Assembly (NCBI RefSeq): GCF_963675165.1
Contig: NC_087391.1
Coordinates: forward strand, 5,674,126 to 5,738,125
Length of the DNA: 64,000 bases
Direction: 5' to 3'
From: Halichondria panicea
Taxonomy: Eukaryota > Porifera > Demospongiae > Suberitida > Halichondriidae
This document shows positions 1 through 14,278 of the stretch, piece after piece. Both the position numbers and the translations under genes were made by a program. Under the pieces are notes generated by a model. That model saw nothing but the letters and a program-made list of their open reading frames with translations, was not told the origin of the DNA and did not search any database. Each line of letters starts with the position of its first letter. Position 1 is the first letter of the stretch.

Positions 1-149
1 GCTAAGTTTATGTCATAATTAATTAAAGCTTTGGCGCCTCCACCGAGGCATCATGTGCTTTCTTTAAACAAGTTAACATAACAATCTACACGCACACATA
101 CAGCGTCCCTTGGTGTCATCTGTCCATCCGATGTTTCCACCCTCATCAG

Positions 150-1647
150 CCGTCTGGCCACGCCTCTTGGAAGCCCCTCCTCCCTCTACTGGGACTGTCC
201 CCAACCACATCTCCTGAGAATGCTCTATCAGAGTTAGTAGCCTGCCTGAGAAGAGGTAAGCTTGCCTCAGCACAGCATAGCTAGGGGGTGTTTGATCACT
301 GGCCATGCTGTCTCCTCATTGTTCCATGGCACTTCCTGTTGTACTTAACGGAGTCTCCCTACTCTAAAAATTCATATTTTATCTGCAAATTTTTCCAAGT
401 ATTTTAACACTTCCTGCCTTTATTGCCTTTATTTCTGAGCCACATTGCCTCTGAGCCTAATTGAGGGATCATACTTGCTTCCAATGTTGTCTGAGGAATC
501 GTTGCCAGACTCCCGTGCACCTGCGTGGGGAGTTTCCTGAAGCTTCTGTTTACTTCCACTTATATTATTGTTTCTCCCCTCCACCCAAACATAATCTCGG
601 CGGCTGGGTCTGTACAGTGGCGCTACTAGCCAGTGAGACAGACCAACTGAGAGGGGTCGTGTTTGGAATGAAGGCTGTCAAGGAAAGCACCACCCAAGGT
701 GTATATAATATACTCTGCACTTCATTAAGCATGCACTTCATAAGCATGCTGCTGTGGACTTTTTATTATCCTGTTGACCTATTCAATTCAATGTGGATGT
801 CCTGGGTTCAGGGGTCGTACAGTTTCTTATCCCCAACACTTGTCTGTTATGAATACATCACCTGTAATGATTAACCAGGTGCTATATTTCTATAATGATT
901 AACCAGGTGCTATATTTCTATAATGATTAACCAGGTGCTATATTTCTATAATGATTAACCAGGTGCTATATTTATTCCATACTATAATGATTAACCAGGT
1001 GCTATATTTATTCCATACTATAATGGTTAACCAGGTGTTGTATATTCCATGAGAGGGTCTTAGGCTCTCAAAGTAGCCACCAAAATATGAGCCTTATTAA
1101 TTTGCATTTTGTTAAAATTGCTGGATTTCCTAGGATGCTATTATTCAGTGTGTGTAGGTGTGCTGGAGTCATGTGAGCGTTATGACGAGCAGTTACGTGG
1201 CGAGGGGTTGTGTGCAGTGAGGCAGTGCTTGTCTCATGCCTCCCACGGCCTCTCCCGATGCTCTCATGTGGAACAGACCATGAAGGAATGGTGAGTGGTT
1301 GTATACTTATATATAGTTATATAGTTACCTTCAAATACCAATTCTTGACTGCATATATAATTATGTCTATTATGTAGCTCTTGGGGAGCTTTATTAAATG
1401 GTGTCATAGCTTACAGACTTTTGATGTACCCAAAATTAATATTTTAGCGAGTCCTTTGTTGGCTCTACTGGTAATGAGGTTCACGCTTATGTGTTTGTTT
1501 ATCCATGACTCCAGGTGGGAGCAGCCTGCCCAGTATTGTGTTCCCTGGGTTACCTGTGACGGAATGTCATGTGATAAGTGGATTGACCAATGGAGGGTCC
1601 TCACAACCAAACTAAGACAACTGACATCATCGCAAACTATGTCCTAA
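150..1647 (+). CDS. HAUS5-like augmin complex subunit, 3' part only
   Basis: Four exons, 150-255, 618-698, 1158-1290 and 1515-1647 (stop TAA), join with consistent phases 1, 1 and 2; the gene begins left of the window. The joined C-terminal protein contains the segments LSELVACLRR, HVEQTMKEWWEQPAQ and KWIDQWRVLTTKLRQL. The WWEQPAQ block followed by a W-rich, leucine-rich C-terminus resembles the end of augmin subunit HAUS5. In animals augmin recruits gamma-tubulin to spindle microtubules. The exon structure is well supported: the acceptor at 149 follows a pyrimidine tract and the donor at 256 is GTAAGC. The family call rests on remembered similarity and is tentative. It could instead be another coiled-coil protein. 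Confidence 0.5.
865..1047. repeat. Minisatellite, 28-38 bp units, about 6 copies
   Basis: Tandem copies of a unit containing AATGATTAACCAGGTGCTAT lie inside the third visible intron of the HAUS5-like gene. The first copies are 28 bp apart. The later ones are 38 bp apart because of a TATTCCATAC insertion. No coding role is seen. Confidence 0.9.
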
Positions 1648-2153
1648 TAATAATAATATTACTAATCTTGTGATCTTAGAAACTTCCTCATCCTGTGTGT
1701 AAATATTTTATTATTGTCAGAGTACAGTTTATTGGCAATTATTACCACAGCTTGCATCATTTAATTTTAATCTTTAAAATTTCACTATAATCAACATGTT
1801 ATTGTCAGCCTATGATTATGCTGTACGTACGTACCAATAGCTGCACCGGTATTTGTCATGGTGATATACATGTATGCCTCTGGAATTTTCCAGCTGATAT
1901 GTTTATCACTGATCTCTGACAAAGTTGTCCTAGTAACTGGCAATGAATGGTTGCATACGTGTTATGACGTTTAGGTCCGATTGCGTAGGCATTACAACCA
2001 TTCTAGTTGTATCCAGATAGAGATTGTGTGGGCGGTGCGCTAGATTACAGGATGGGTTTTTAGATAAAAAGCCACGAATGATCTCAGTTGGTAGCTCAAT
2101 TGAATGAGATCAGTGACATATAAAAAGGATAATTCCACTCTCAAACTTCACAA
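1648..2153 (+). promoter_or_regulatory. Intergenic region and promoter of the bZIP gene
   Basis: This gap separates the HAUS5-like stop from the bZIP start. A TATA-like box, TATAAAAAG at 2119-2127, lies 27 bp upstream of the bZIP ATG, which implies a very short 5' UTR. A CRE half-site TGACGT occurs at 1965-1970, and a CCAAT-like word lies near 1834. The sites are read directly; their function is inferred. The rest of the gap shows nothing recognisable. Confidence 0.45.
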
Positions 2154-3053
2154 ATGGATCACTTGGATCGTAGCCTAGATAGTATATATTTGGATTTGTT
2201 GCAAACACAAATGAGCGAATCTCAAGACATGTCTTCAGTATGGGGATCACAAACTCAACTCTACAAGCCCAACTCTCAGCCGGTAAGTATCTGGCTAGCT
2301 ATAGCTAGCTAGCTATAAACTGCAGCCTTGCTGTATGCGATATGCAAGATGAAAGATAGCTGCATGTATGAAGCCTTGTTTAGCTACAAGCTATCTTGTA
2401 GTACTACAACTAAACTTGTAATTTGTCCCCCCAGGCTAGTACCTGCTCCACTCCCTCCACTCCTCCATACTCCATGAGCCTGGACCTAGAGAGGAAGATG
2501 CTTGAACCAATAGGGCCTGCAAGCTGCAAAATGATGGCTCCTGGCATGCTCATCACAGACATTGGCAACCGGCACCAACCGATGGCCATGCCCCCCCCTC
2601 TCATCACCGCTAATACAGGCTCACCCGTTTCCATGGGCTCTAAGAGGCGAACTGAATACATTGACCCCTGTCAGCTTGCACCCCTCAAGAAAAGAAAGAT
2701 ACAGGTGAGAATCCACAAGAACTAATAGTTATCATTGTGTCAGGCAATTACTACAATAGACATTGAAAGTTGGCTCAGTTGGTTATATTGATTGTTTTGC
2801 TATTCTGTAGGTTGAACTGCTTGCACCTGATGAGAAAGAGAAGGTATTACAAAAGAGAGAGAAGAACAAGGCAGCTGCCGAGAGGTGCAGAGTTAAGAGA
2901 CGTGAGAACATTCAGAAAACGAGAGCTGAATATGACGAGCACTTAGAACTGAACGAAGCGCTACAATCCGATATTCATCAGTTGAGAGATGAATTTACGA
3001 TGCTTCAGGAACTGTTACGCAGCCATCAGTGCATGCTCAAGTCTCATGCCTAA
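2154..3053 (+). CDS. bZIP transcription factor, ATF3/JDP2/FOS-like
   Basis: Three exons (2154-2282, 2435-2704, 2811-3053) encode 213 residues. The first two give an acidic and then Pro/Ser/Met-rich N-terminus, with a basic stretch KKRKIQ near residue 128 that could be a nuclear signal. Exon 3 encodes the bZIP. The basic region NKAAAERCR at about 152-160 fits the invariant N-x-x-A-A-x-x-C-R DNA-contact motif. A leucine zipper runs to the end, and the C-terminus LLRSHQCMLKSH resembles the tails of ATF3 and FOS. Such factors dimerise and bind AP-1/CRE sites, often in stress responses. The start is chosen because it is the first ATG after the TATA-like box and is in frame through both junctions. 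bZIP class is certain; the ATF3/FOS subgroup is likely. Confidence 0.85.
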
Positions 3054-3819
3054 ACCATTTACTAACTATTCCTCTTTCTTTTTGTTCAGGGCAGGTCCCA
3101 TAATTATAATAACCCAGCAAATTGCAATTTTGTCAATGTAATTATGTCTGACACTTTATAAAATGATTTTGTCTAAGTAAAAATGCTGTGTGTACATGTA
3201 CTTTGCATGCACAGCCTTCAAGTCTAGTATGTGTGCATGCATGCCAACACAGAGTTGTGGTTTACAGTGAGCAGTATGACAAAAGCCACAGCACTTAATT
3301 AGTGTATTAGTCTAACCGCAACACATCCTCACTGAGCTACATCCTGGATTCCCTTCCCACAGGTATGTATGGCCTCTGACCTTTCAGGAAACGTCACAGG
3401 ATATATGAGACACTGCATGAGTGTGTAATTCCCAGTCATCAATGCAACATTTATAAATACACTGATGCACAGCAAGCTTCTATAGCCACCACAAAAGTGT
3501 GTGTATGTGTATGCGTATATAGCTTATATAGACCTTCCTTAGCTTTGAAATAGCACACTACTATAATTATAGCATGCAACTATAATTATGAGAATTAGCA
3601 TTCAATGAGCGTGGTCAGGAAGTGGAACGCTGAATCTTATTAATTAGTGTCCAATTGAGTCACATGCCTTATAGCTGATTCATCAGTGTCATATGTTTTA
3701 AACGAGTCATTTTAAGCAATTAACAAACAACGTGCACAATTAGAACAAAAGTGAGAATGGTAGAATTAATTAATAATTAATGAATGATAGTTAAGTGCCT
3801 AAACACACGCACACAGTTT
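3054..3819. other. Convergent intergenic region, no gene seen
   Basis: This lies between the stops of the bZIP gene (+) and HECTD1 (-). The sequence is A+T-rich with short TG/CA runs. Reading both strands I see no conserved exon, RNA gene or long repeat. Both 3' UTRs presumably end here. Confidence 0.7.
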
Positions 3820-5923
3820 CTAGTTCAAATGGAAGCCTTTCTCTTGAGTAGCATCGAGCAGTCTCTGCTTGAGGACCTCCTCCGAGGGATACTCTGGTAA
3901 CTTGAGGTAGTGCACACACGTGTTGACTGAGGGGTACACATGATCAGTAGAGGCCTCTTTACGAACCACGGTGAGATGAGGATGGAGATTAGCGAGCCCA
4001 CCCGGGGGGAGGGAGCCACACCCAGTCACAAACTGAACAAAAGCCTGCAGGGAGAGAGAGGGGAAGAGTATAATAACAGACTGTACAAAAAGTTCCCCAA
4101 AAACAAAAAAAAAGGTTTTCCACATGGAAAATGTATCAGAAATATACAAGTTTCACAACCCTATGAGTTAAGACAGCTGATAAGACCAGGCATACGGGAC
4201 ACAGCTGATAAGACCAGGCATACAGGACACAGCTGATAAGACCAGGCATACGGGACACAGCTGATAAGACCAGGCATACGGGACTATGCTCGTACTTATT
4301 GGGACGATGTGTGTTTATCATAACAAGCCATAGGCACTTTATGCACTACACAGACGATTAATAAACACAGCACGTTTTCATAACTAAAGCAAATATTTAC
4401 TATTCTCCATATGGTCAAAACAGCATGCTTTAATAGTGTGGGGAGCATAACTTAAGCATTACATCAACTGTCGGTTATAGCGTGTAGTACAGCATACACA
4501 CACACACACATACACACATACACACACTTAGTGTAATTATAGCACACACAAACAACCGATGCCGTATTGTCAACAGAACCTAACAAAGGGATTGGTATAA
4601 TATACTGCACATAGCACAAACAGGGACTAACAGCATGGCACCATAGTGGTAAAAATAGAACTAAATTATCTAAAACAGTAATGGAAGGCTTTACATCATT
4701 GGACCAATCGTTGGCCTAATCAATCCTCTGAGCCGTAATAGGTTGAGTGCCCCAAACCGTGAATACAGAGTTATGAGGGCTCGGCTTACAGTTGGGGCTA
4801 AACATGGCCTCTTGAGCAGCAAAGCATGTAATCGATACCAACCACAATTCAGACGCTCAACATTAATCGCTAATATAGTCAAAACCATATGCTATAGACA
4901 GTGAAAATATGGCATTCATTATTTTATGGGCCTTGGATGAATATTTTCACAATGACAGCTAATCTATGAATTAGATTGAAAACTGTTAGGTCACGTCATT
5001 ATTGTTGCCACAGCTAAAGAGAGCAACAAACAACATGTTCTGAGTCAGGTACAAATTATTATGGTTTTAACACTAACTGTACACCTCATGAAACAATGGC
5101 CATGCTGTTGAAGGGGACACTATTAGGCACACACACTAATTGACGAGTACACACAGAAGCCATACATACACGTTACACACCTTTCTCTCGTCAGCTGTCA
5201 TGTCCATGAGCACGTTGACGAGGCGCAGGTAGCCAGGGCTGCAGTGAGTGAGTGTGATTCAGTGTGATTCAGTAGCCCTACAACCTCACGCCAGAATCTC
5301 TACACCACAGGAACTATCCTTACATAGCATAGACGTATGTATTCTATCAAAAGCACCACCTGACTTAAACATGCAAGTATCTGAATGCACTTCTTTAACC
5401 TTTATTTGGTGAAGAACTTTTGCCTGGAAATTGTGCAATTTCCATCCATAATATTAACATAGTAATAATTATTTGGTCGATTATTAAAGTTGATATCCAA
5501 TTAGCCATGCATATCTTCATCAGCCTAGCTCACCTCTCCTTGGTGAAACCATACTTCGGCTCAGTGTAGTTGATGAGATCGTCCCTTGTCCAGGAGGGGG
5601 CCTGTTCTCCACACAGGAGCAGCTGGAGCTCATATGGAGAGAAGGTTTGGAGCCGCTCCATGGAAAATACTCGATCAAAACCAGCTGCAAAATAAATAAG
5701 GGGTTGCTTGCTATGCTATAGTATACTAGTGGGGCGGGGGCTATAATCATACAGTACAGTACCTTTGAATGCTTCCATTTGTCTGGTGATGCCAGTCTCC
5801 AAGCAAAACTTCTCCACCAGTGAAACGTACTCCTCTACATTGGCCACGGTAAGATCCTGTGTGTGTGTGTGTGTGTGTGTATGCTGTGTGGTGTGTGTGT
5901 GTGTGTGTGTGTGTATGCTGTGT

Positions 5924-5988
<65 letters not shown>

Positions 5989-8900
5989 TGTGTGGTGTGT
6001 GTGTGTGTATGTTGTGTGGTGTGGTCTAGAGGGATAGCTGTCACCCACACAAATGCAACCATAATTCAACTTCCATTTCACATGAAACACGGTTGACTTC
6101 CTACCTGCAATATATTGTAACACTATTGAATAAACATGAAGAAATGGAACACATTCTTCAACTAGGAACCAAGTGATGATTGTGTTTTGATGTTGTGTGT
6201 TTGTGTGTCAAAAAACACTCTCTTGTTCATGATAATATATACAGAGGCTGAATCAATAACAAAAGTAATGACGTGACTAACTCAACTTGTACACAAGTAC
6301 TTATGTGTACACAACCGTATTGACGTCATGCACACACACAGGTACAAGTGGCTGCCATAGTTACTATCCTAAAACTAACAAAGAGGTCAACAAGTTACAA
6401 AAAACCCACAAACATCATAAAAAAAAAACCAGTGGGGATAATTGTTGAATATGAATATAATCAAGAGTGCATGAATATTCTTCACTCCTGATATAAAACG
6501 TCAGCACTATATTGGATGCAGGGACATGTCCTAATATGGTAACCACGCACACAATCAACGGGAAATCTGACAATTGTTTTACCAGTAGCCATTATACAGC
6601 GTACAATGGGTGCAACATAATATAATGACACCATGCGTATATCATCAGACCACCGTGCACTCACTATGGTGACACCTCCTGACTTCAGAGGGTGGGACGA
6701 GAAGGAAAACACTTCCGATGAGGGGTCAAACACAAAGGTCAAACTGTGTGTGCGTGCGGGGGAGAAGAGCTATAAACGAGTATAGGGCAAATTACACTAA
6801 CTACCTAACATACAGAATTGGAATTATAACAACAATAGCTACAGACACACAGGGGCAGCCAGCCAAGTGAGTTACATAATCTCCAGGAATCGCAACTATA
6901 ATCAGACTAGAACTCTAACTCCCTTCCTATAGAACAAGCTAATGGAAGCCTAATACTGGTCTTTGCAACACACCAATTAAAGTGCTGTAGAGTTGTGCTT
7001 CCTTATATGGAAAATTCACCTACACTTATACAATTATAAGTAGTACCATTATTCCATATAAGGAATGCGACGCTCAACGCTCAAACTACACTTACCACAA
7101 GTCTTCAAAAAGAGCTCCCGGGATATTCTCGCCACCTCCCACTCTCACTTGACTCAGTAGCTGCTCCCGTTCCCTTGGAGACAGCTCCTCCCGTCCCTCA
7201 ATCCTCCCTCTCTCAGCCAGCGCCTCGTCAAGCTGACTCAGAAACTTGCCACGGAATGGATTAATCTCACCCAAATCACCACGATCCAATATCCCGGTTA
7301 GCCATGAGGTATCGGAACCAGCAGACTGCCATTGCGTATCAGAACCGGACCCATCAGTTTCTCCATGCAGCTCCAGTGTGAGCACGTCACTCTTGCAGCT
7401 GTCTTTGGGTATCTCGTCACAGAACAGAAATTCCGCCACTTTCCCACCTTCCATGTCTGAATTGAGTGGGTGTGGGGTCAGAGGTCGATTTGATCGTCCT
7501 GTAGGGCCGGCCTGTCCTTCTGAGATATTGCTAGTCTGGTTGTCACTCTCGTTGCAAGGGGAGGTGGTCTCTTCCTCGTGATCTTGAGGGGTGTGGTCAG
7601 TATGGGTGTGATGCGGACCAGGCGTACAGAGAAGCTTGTAGAAGGGCCGGGACAAGGGAAGGTCTATGCGGCGGCCATCTTGAATACATTTGGCAATGAA
7701 CATTCCGAGTAGTTCAAAGTGACGACACACATTGGTCAGCTGTGGACTGTCTTGCGGCCATGGTCCCGGGAACAGCCCGTACGAATGCTGCACATAGTAG
7801 CCTGGGGGCTTATAGCCGTGCCCTATATCCACCTGAGAGGCAAATAAAGCATTGAAAAGGTCAACACATGAAATATTAGACATCCTGATCTCAGAAATCA
7901 GACCGGAGCGATTACTTAATAATATTAAGTTCCCAAACTGAACATGATATGCACAAACAAGGAATTATGTGTTCCCTTGCTTAACGAGGTGCTTAATTAG
8001 CATAATACATAAATATTGAGGGAATATCCATCATAAAAATTGAATTTATGTCTTTGTTTTAGAATGTTACCAAGAAATCCCTGCGCATGTAACAATCACC
8101 ACTTCCTGGATATCTATAATACCCCAGGAAAACAGCAACCACATAATTATATGCAAGTCACTAGCCAGGGCATGACAGAGTTCACCACTGGAATATCCCC
8201 AAGGTACCTACCACATAGTTACTGTTCAGCTACATTGCTTTTCCTTTATGCAACAAAGAGAGGTATAAAATGAATGGCTTTAGAGATACAGGCTTGACTT
8301 CCATACAGGACGCACACATACACACAGCTGGCAGTGAAACAGTGCAGGGCATACATCTATGCTAGGAGGAGACATTATGGCTCCTTTCTCTTATTTATAT
8401 TACTACACAGCTAATGACTGCATATACCATTGTTTCAATTCGTTTAGACTTGCAACCCAACTGCTGGGCCTGAATGACCACACCATGCTACACAACCCAA
8501 CTGCTGGGCCTGAATGACCACACCATGCTACACAACCCAACTGCTGGGCCTGAATGACCACACCATGCTACACAACCCAACTGCTGGGCCTGAATGATCA
8601 CACCATGCTACACAACCCAACTGCTGGGCCTGAATGACCACACCATGCTACACAACCCACCTCTCGGGCCTGATTGTCGGGAGTCTGATCGTCACAGAGC
8701 CACATACCCAGAGAGCGTTGCTGCAACTCAGCCGCCACTAGAGCATAGAACTCGAGAGACGGCCCCAAACCTGTGCCTTCCTCATCCACAAACTCAATCT
8801 ACATGTACATAAGAGGAGACATATTAAATATTGCCGACAATCCTCAAAGATTCTACAATAAGTTAGTAGCCAACTACATGTAGTGAGAATAGTCTTTACC

Positions 8901-11900
8901 TCGAGGATAGACTTTCTCTCACAGTGAGCCATGAACACGACGTGTGCCCAGGGCAGCATCTGCACAATGATAGCAATCAATCAACACTACCTAATAGACA
9001 CAACGCAGTCACAAAGTTGGCTAGAGTTCTGATGGTCCAAACTCAACCATTTTATGAAAGCTTAGAAGGAGCCCAAAAAAAAACTTTTGATCATCTGAAA
9101 GGCCTCTCTCTAGGTTTTCAGAAAATCATAAAATTAACGTTATTGGACCAACAGAACTAAAGTTATGGGCGTTCAAAGTAACGCTATCATGTAATATTAT
9201 ACATGTACAGTAGTGTAGGGTTACAATAGATGTAACTAATGAGGCGTGACAAGACAAACAAACCACGCACGCATTGTACACACGCACGTAGGAGGCACGA
9301 CAGGTGCAGTTAGCCTCTAATTGAACTCAGCAATAACGTTGTATGTGGGCGGATCATTAGATCAAAACCTTCTCTGCACAGCTAGTCTATATACAGGGCA
9401 CAGCACATGGACTATTGTATGCAGCCAAACTCACCTCTCCACCTCGTGGAATACGAACTCTGTCCTGTCTCAGTCGACCAATCATGAGCTCGTGGTGATC
9501 CTCGTTACGAGAGTGGGAGGAGCCTCGCAGACGCTCCATAATCTCATCACGCCTCTTCTGAAGCCATATGATTGACCTGTGCGTGTGTGTGTGTGTGTGT
9601 GGCTATTTTTAGTGTGACCTCTTATTGTCTTATGGGTCAGTGTACATTCCAGACTCCATGTGATCTCATGGAAAGGCTTCCTGTGGCAACAGCTCATGAA
9701 TATCATTATAACCATACCATGAATATAGTTAACGTGTTCAGTTCGTGGGTGGCCTCACAGTGATGGTGCTAGTTCTAAAAATATATTCTGGCTATTATTT
9801 TAAACACTAGACTTTTCTCTGAGGGAGCATCGGTATTATTAATAGCACCTGTTAATGTTGTGAGCAGGTATAGTGTAGTGTCTGTTGTGCAATCTACGAT
9901 TACTAACTAAAATGTTACTTTATTTGGGGTCAAAAATCCTGTGATAATCATATCATTTAAGAGCTACATTACAAAACAATAGTATAGAATATCCTAGGTT
10001 ATGACTTCAGACTGCTTACCTTGAAGACCCAAAGGCAGTGCAGTTGAAAAAGACCTCCCTGACCTCAAAGGGGAAGAGAAGCGGGTAGTTGACAGTGAGG
10101 GTATTGCACCACTCCGGGAGAGAGCAGCTGGCCAGCACCAGGGGCTCGTGGATCTGCTGGACCAACTTGTTCAATAGCTTCTTACTGTGAAACTCGTCCG
10201 GCGGGCACTCAAAGGCTGCCTCTTCTACAATGAGCGAGACACAGTCAAGTGTGTGGAGCGGCTTGGTAATCAATAAACTTGTATCTAAGCACACCATTGG
10301 AAAGGTAATTCTGAGAGCTATTGATTAGTTTTGAAATTGGACAATCTGAACGCAAGTTACGGGCTTACAAAGAGTAGTGTGTACATGCAGTAAAGGCCCA
10401 GGCGCCCTGAGGGGGGAGGTTGGAAGTGAAGGACTAACAGGTAAACTAACTCTTCCCTGCAATTTCCTCTTGACAGTCACTCAATAGTGGCTAAACAAAG
10501 TGGCAGAATATAGAGACAGTGAATAAAACAAACGGTCACTTCCCATAGTTCAAAACATGTAATGGGATTAGACTAACTCCCATGCTCCCTCCCACGCACG
10601 TCAGCCATTAGGATGTATGTAGTGAAAGGTTAGAGAAGATAAGCCGATAGAACAGACCCGTTGTTGGTCTAACACATCACTTGATTATAGAAACACAAGT
10701 AACAGTAGTTATGGTTCATTATGTCAACAAAGCTCTATAAAGGCTAAAGGTTGCTGAAAGTGCTCATTAGCTCTGATATGATAATTATAGTACACTCATA
10801 TGATGTCATATGATGTCATAAGGTCAATAGCTGAACCAATAACGATCTCAGTTCCCACAAGACAAAGGTTGAGGTCACATTAGAGTAAGGTCATGAGCTT
10901 TTGACCTCTCCACTGCACCCTACTACACCCTCAACACCCACACACTGGCCTCAGGACATAACATACAAGTACATGTAGGAAACAAGCAAACTACTCTACA
11001 TTACTGTATAGGAGGAAACAATTCCAACTGCCCATTCAACCAAACTATTAGTATATGAAGGGAATGTAGGAAGGAGTATTAACGTCTCAGTACACACACA
11101 CCCGCCCACACAATACCTGTGAGAGTTGTGAAGGTGTGTAGTGTGTGTAGCAGAGACAGGACGTCCCGGACAGCTGTCAGCTCGTCCACCTCCCCCACAA
11201 CCGTCACATCCCCACTCACACAGTTACCATCACTGCTGCAAAAATCCTGTACAGAGTTGGGGGAAAATGTGGGCAAAATCTAAACAAAAAAGACAATAAA
11301 ATGACATCGGAACGATCTAAATCAGCTGACTTTGCGTTCTGGCCAAGGATTGTGATGTCATACAAGTGCTGATATAAGGTATTGCGATTTTATTTTTGTG
11401 AAACACTCAAAAATTGCAAAATAGAAAAATGTTTGATGCTTGCAAAACACGTTCTAGTAATACGGTGTGTTGTGGTTTGTGCATACAGCCATGGGCAGAT
11501 AGCGGACACAGAAACATGGCTCCACTCATCAATGGTTGGTGGGGTTGGTGGGGTTGTTAGCGGAAGACTGAGGCTGATGTATACATGAGATAGTTTAAAG
11601 AGGTCACTGCGGTTACCGTGACTACTCGTAGGTAAAGCCATGCCTGGAAATGTTGTTACTGTCATATTACAGAACCACCACATGAGTTGTATACTATACC
11701 TAGTCATGATGACACTGAATGACACAGTGTGATGCAGCCTGGTGTTGTATTACCAGACATGAAGCCATTTTATATCCGCTCAGATATTTGACACTAATGT
11801 GGCTTCTAACCAGAGAATAAAGCCACTGTTAGTGTACACAACACACCGTAGGCACTGGTACACCATACACACCCACACCCACGCACACGCCCACACCCCC

Positions 11901-14247
11901 CACATACACCCACACTGGTCACCTTGTAAGCAACGATGAGTTGCTGGCAGTTCTTGTTCTTTTTGATATTTCGTGCGTTGCCAACCAGCTTCCACTTCTT
12001 CAACCAACCAGCCTGAGGGCAGGAGCAACAAACACACTGTCATGGATAATACCTAGCCATGCATGCCTCAACACCAAGAGATATAGAGTTACTAAAAAAG
12101 TTTAGCAAGCTTCTCAGCAGTACATTAGGATCATATCCCCTCCCCCTCACCTTAGCCTTCTTCTGGAGGTATTGAATGAGCTGGCTCTTGGGGAGACGAT
12201 CACTACCGATGTGTCTAGCCACATAGGACTGAGACCACCCTTGCCCTGTGAAGGAGCAGCTGTCCTGGTAGACGAGGGTGAAGGTCGGGTCCCAGAGCCG
12301 CTTGATTCGCTCTGGTTTAGGCAGCTGTGAGTTGAGCAACTGCACGTAATAGAACATGCTCTTTGTTCCGTCCTCCAACAGCACTTCAGTGTTCCCGTGC
12401 TGTGTGTGTGTGTGTGGGTGTATGTGTGTGTGTGTGTGTGAGGGGGGCACAAGAGCGACTAACCAAAGAGTGCAGTTAACAAGACCTACATGACCAACAG
12501 ACCACTGAACACACACAAAAATTGCTACAGTTATTCCAGTTATGCATGAGCAACCAACGGACAAATATCTGAAATCACTCATGCAACTCAATATCCTACA
12601 AAGCCATGGATACCCCTGCGATATCTAGGAACTAAGGATGCAGGAAGAGCCCAATAATACCATCCTGCATCCGTAGGTAACAAGTAACAGGAATTACAAA
12701 ACAACTTTCGCAAAATGTTATTAATGTTATTAGGAAATAGGTACAAGACAGGGTCATAACACACACACCCACACTACTAGCTAGGGTCAAAGTACACCCC
12801 CACAATGTCAGTGTGTACAGTAGCTACGTGTATAACCGAGGGGGCGAGTGGTTACCATGGAGAATCATACAATACTAAATTAAAAGCTTTCATTAAAAAC
12901 AGAAACTTTATAAATACAATTTGAAACCACAATATTTAATTATTATTTGCTTAAACACAATTATATCCAACACTGCAATCAACTCAGTAATCCACCGACT
13001 ATTGATATAGCTTAGCAACATTAGAGCTGTACACACACACACACACACACTACCTTGAGTGTGAGTGAGAGCCTGACTCCTCGTGGGCTGATTGGAGGGG
13101 CGTGGTCAGGAGGCAAGGGGGTGTGGCCTTCAGTGCCAGGGGGAGGTACCTCAAAGTCCTGTATCTGAGGTACGTTGGTACGCCCAGGTCTGGGGTCAAA
13201 GGCCGGTACGAGTGCATTGAAGGCTTGCTTGAGAACATAGTCCTCCTCCAGGCCGTGGCGCACCACCTCCTCTTCCTGAGAGGGGGGCAAAGGTCAGTCA
13301 TGTACAGTACATTACTATAATATTGATCAAAGCAACAGCAGTGGGACTTCTTTACTCTTAAAGAAAGGCGAGCTGCGATATACAATCCAGGTTGTACGTA
13401 TGTGTACAAAACAACCCTCAACAAGCCTCTGTATAAGAGCCAGCTTTATAGGGGTCACCACACACACACACATCACACACACCCCACCCCCTCACCAGTG
13501 TGTCCCAGCGCTCCATCATCATCTCATCATCTTCTTCCTCCGTATACTCGAGCACTTCCGCCTCCTCCAACTTCTCCAGCTCTGCCCTCAACCGCTCAGC
13601 CTCTCCGCCTACCCCCAGGTCTCTTAGCAACGAGGCGGCCAGACTGACCCCCCTACTGGACGAGGGACGGCTACTAGTATTGGGGGTCTCACTCTCACTG
13701 CCCTCCCCCGATGTGTTGGGGGGCGGGGTTGGCTGAGGTTCATCATTAGATAGCTGCAGATCAAACTTTCCCTCTGCTCCCATTCGGTACGAGTTAGCTC
13801 CACCGTGATCCCATTGGACCTCTATCCAGCCGTTACGTAGCTCCCCAGTGATCGTACCCACGCCTGAGGGGGACCCGTCCTGGTCCCTCCACTTCCAGTC
13901 CACCCCACGGACCACGCGAGCGCCCAGCATCAGGTTCTTCATGACAGTGCGACGAATGTGCTTGCGTTGTTTCTTGACAGCTGCCTCCACTTCCTGAGCC
14001 GCCTTGCCTGAGGGAATATATGGAAAACTAAATTTCAGAGCTGCTCAAGAATTTGCTAATTTCGGCCCACCAAAGACAAAAAAATGACAAATTATGGTCC
14101 CAACTAAATTAGGGATTTCAGTACTAAGCTTTTAGAAATCATAAAATTGTTGAAATTGGATCAATGATACTAAAGTTATGGCTGTTGAACGTCTATTTTT
14201 GTTGCTAAATATCCACACCTACGCACACACACACACACACACACCCG

Positions 14248-14278
<31 letters not shown>

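Noticed and set aside
461-874. 137-codon plus-strand frame in the HAUS5-like gene
   Set aside because: Only 618-698 of it behaves as an exon, with matching phases; the rest reads into introns.
8453-8661. Regular 40-bp repeats that could suggest a CRISPR array
   Set aside because: There are no unique spacers, the units are directly adjacent, and the array lies in an intron of an animal gene.
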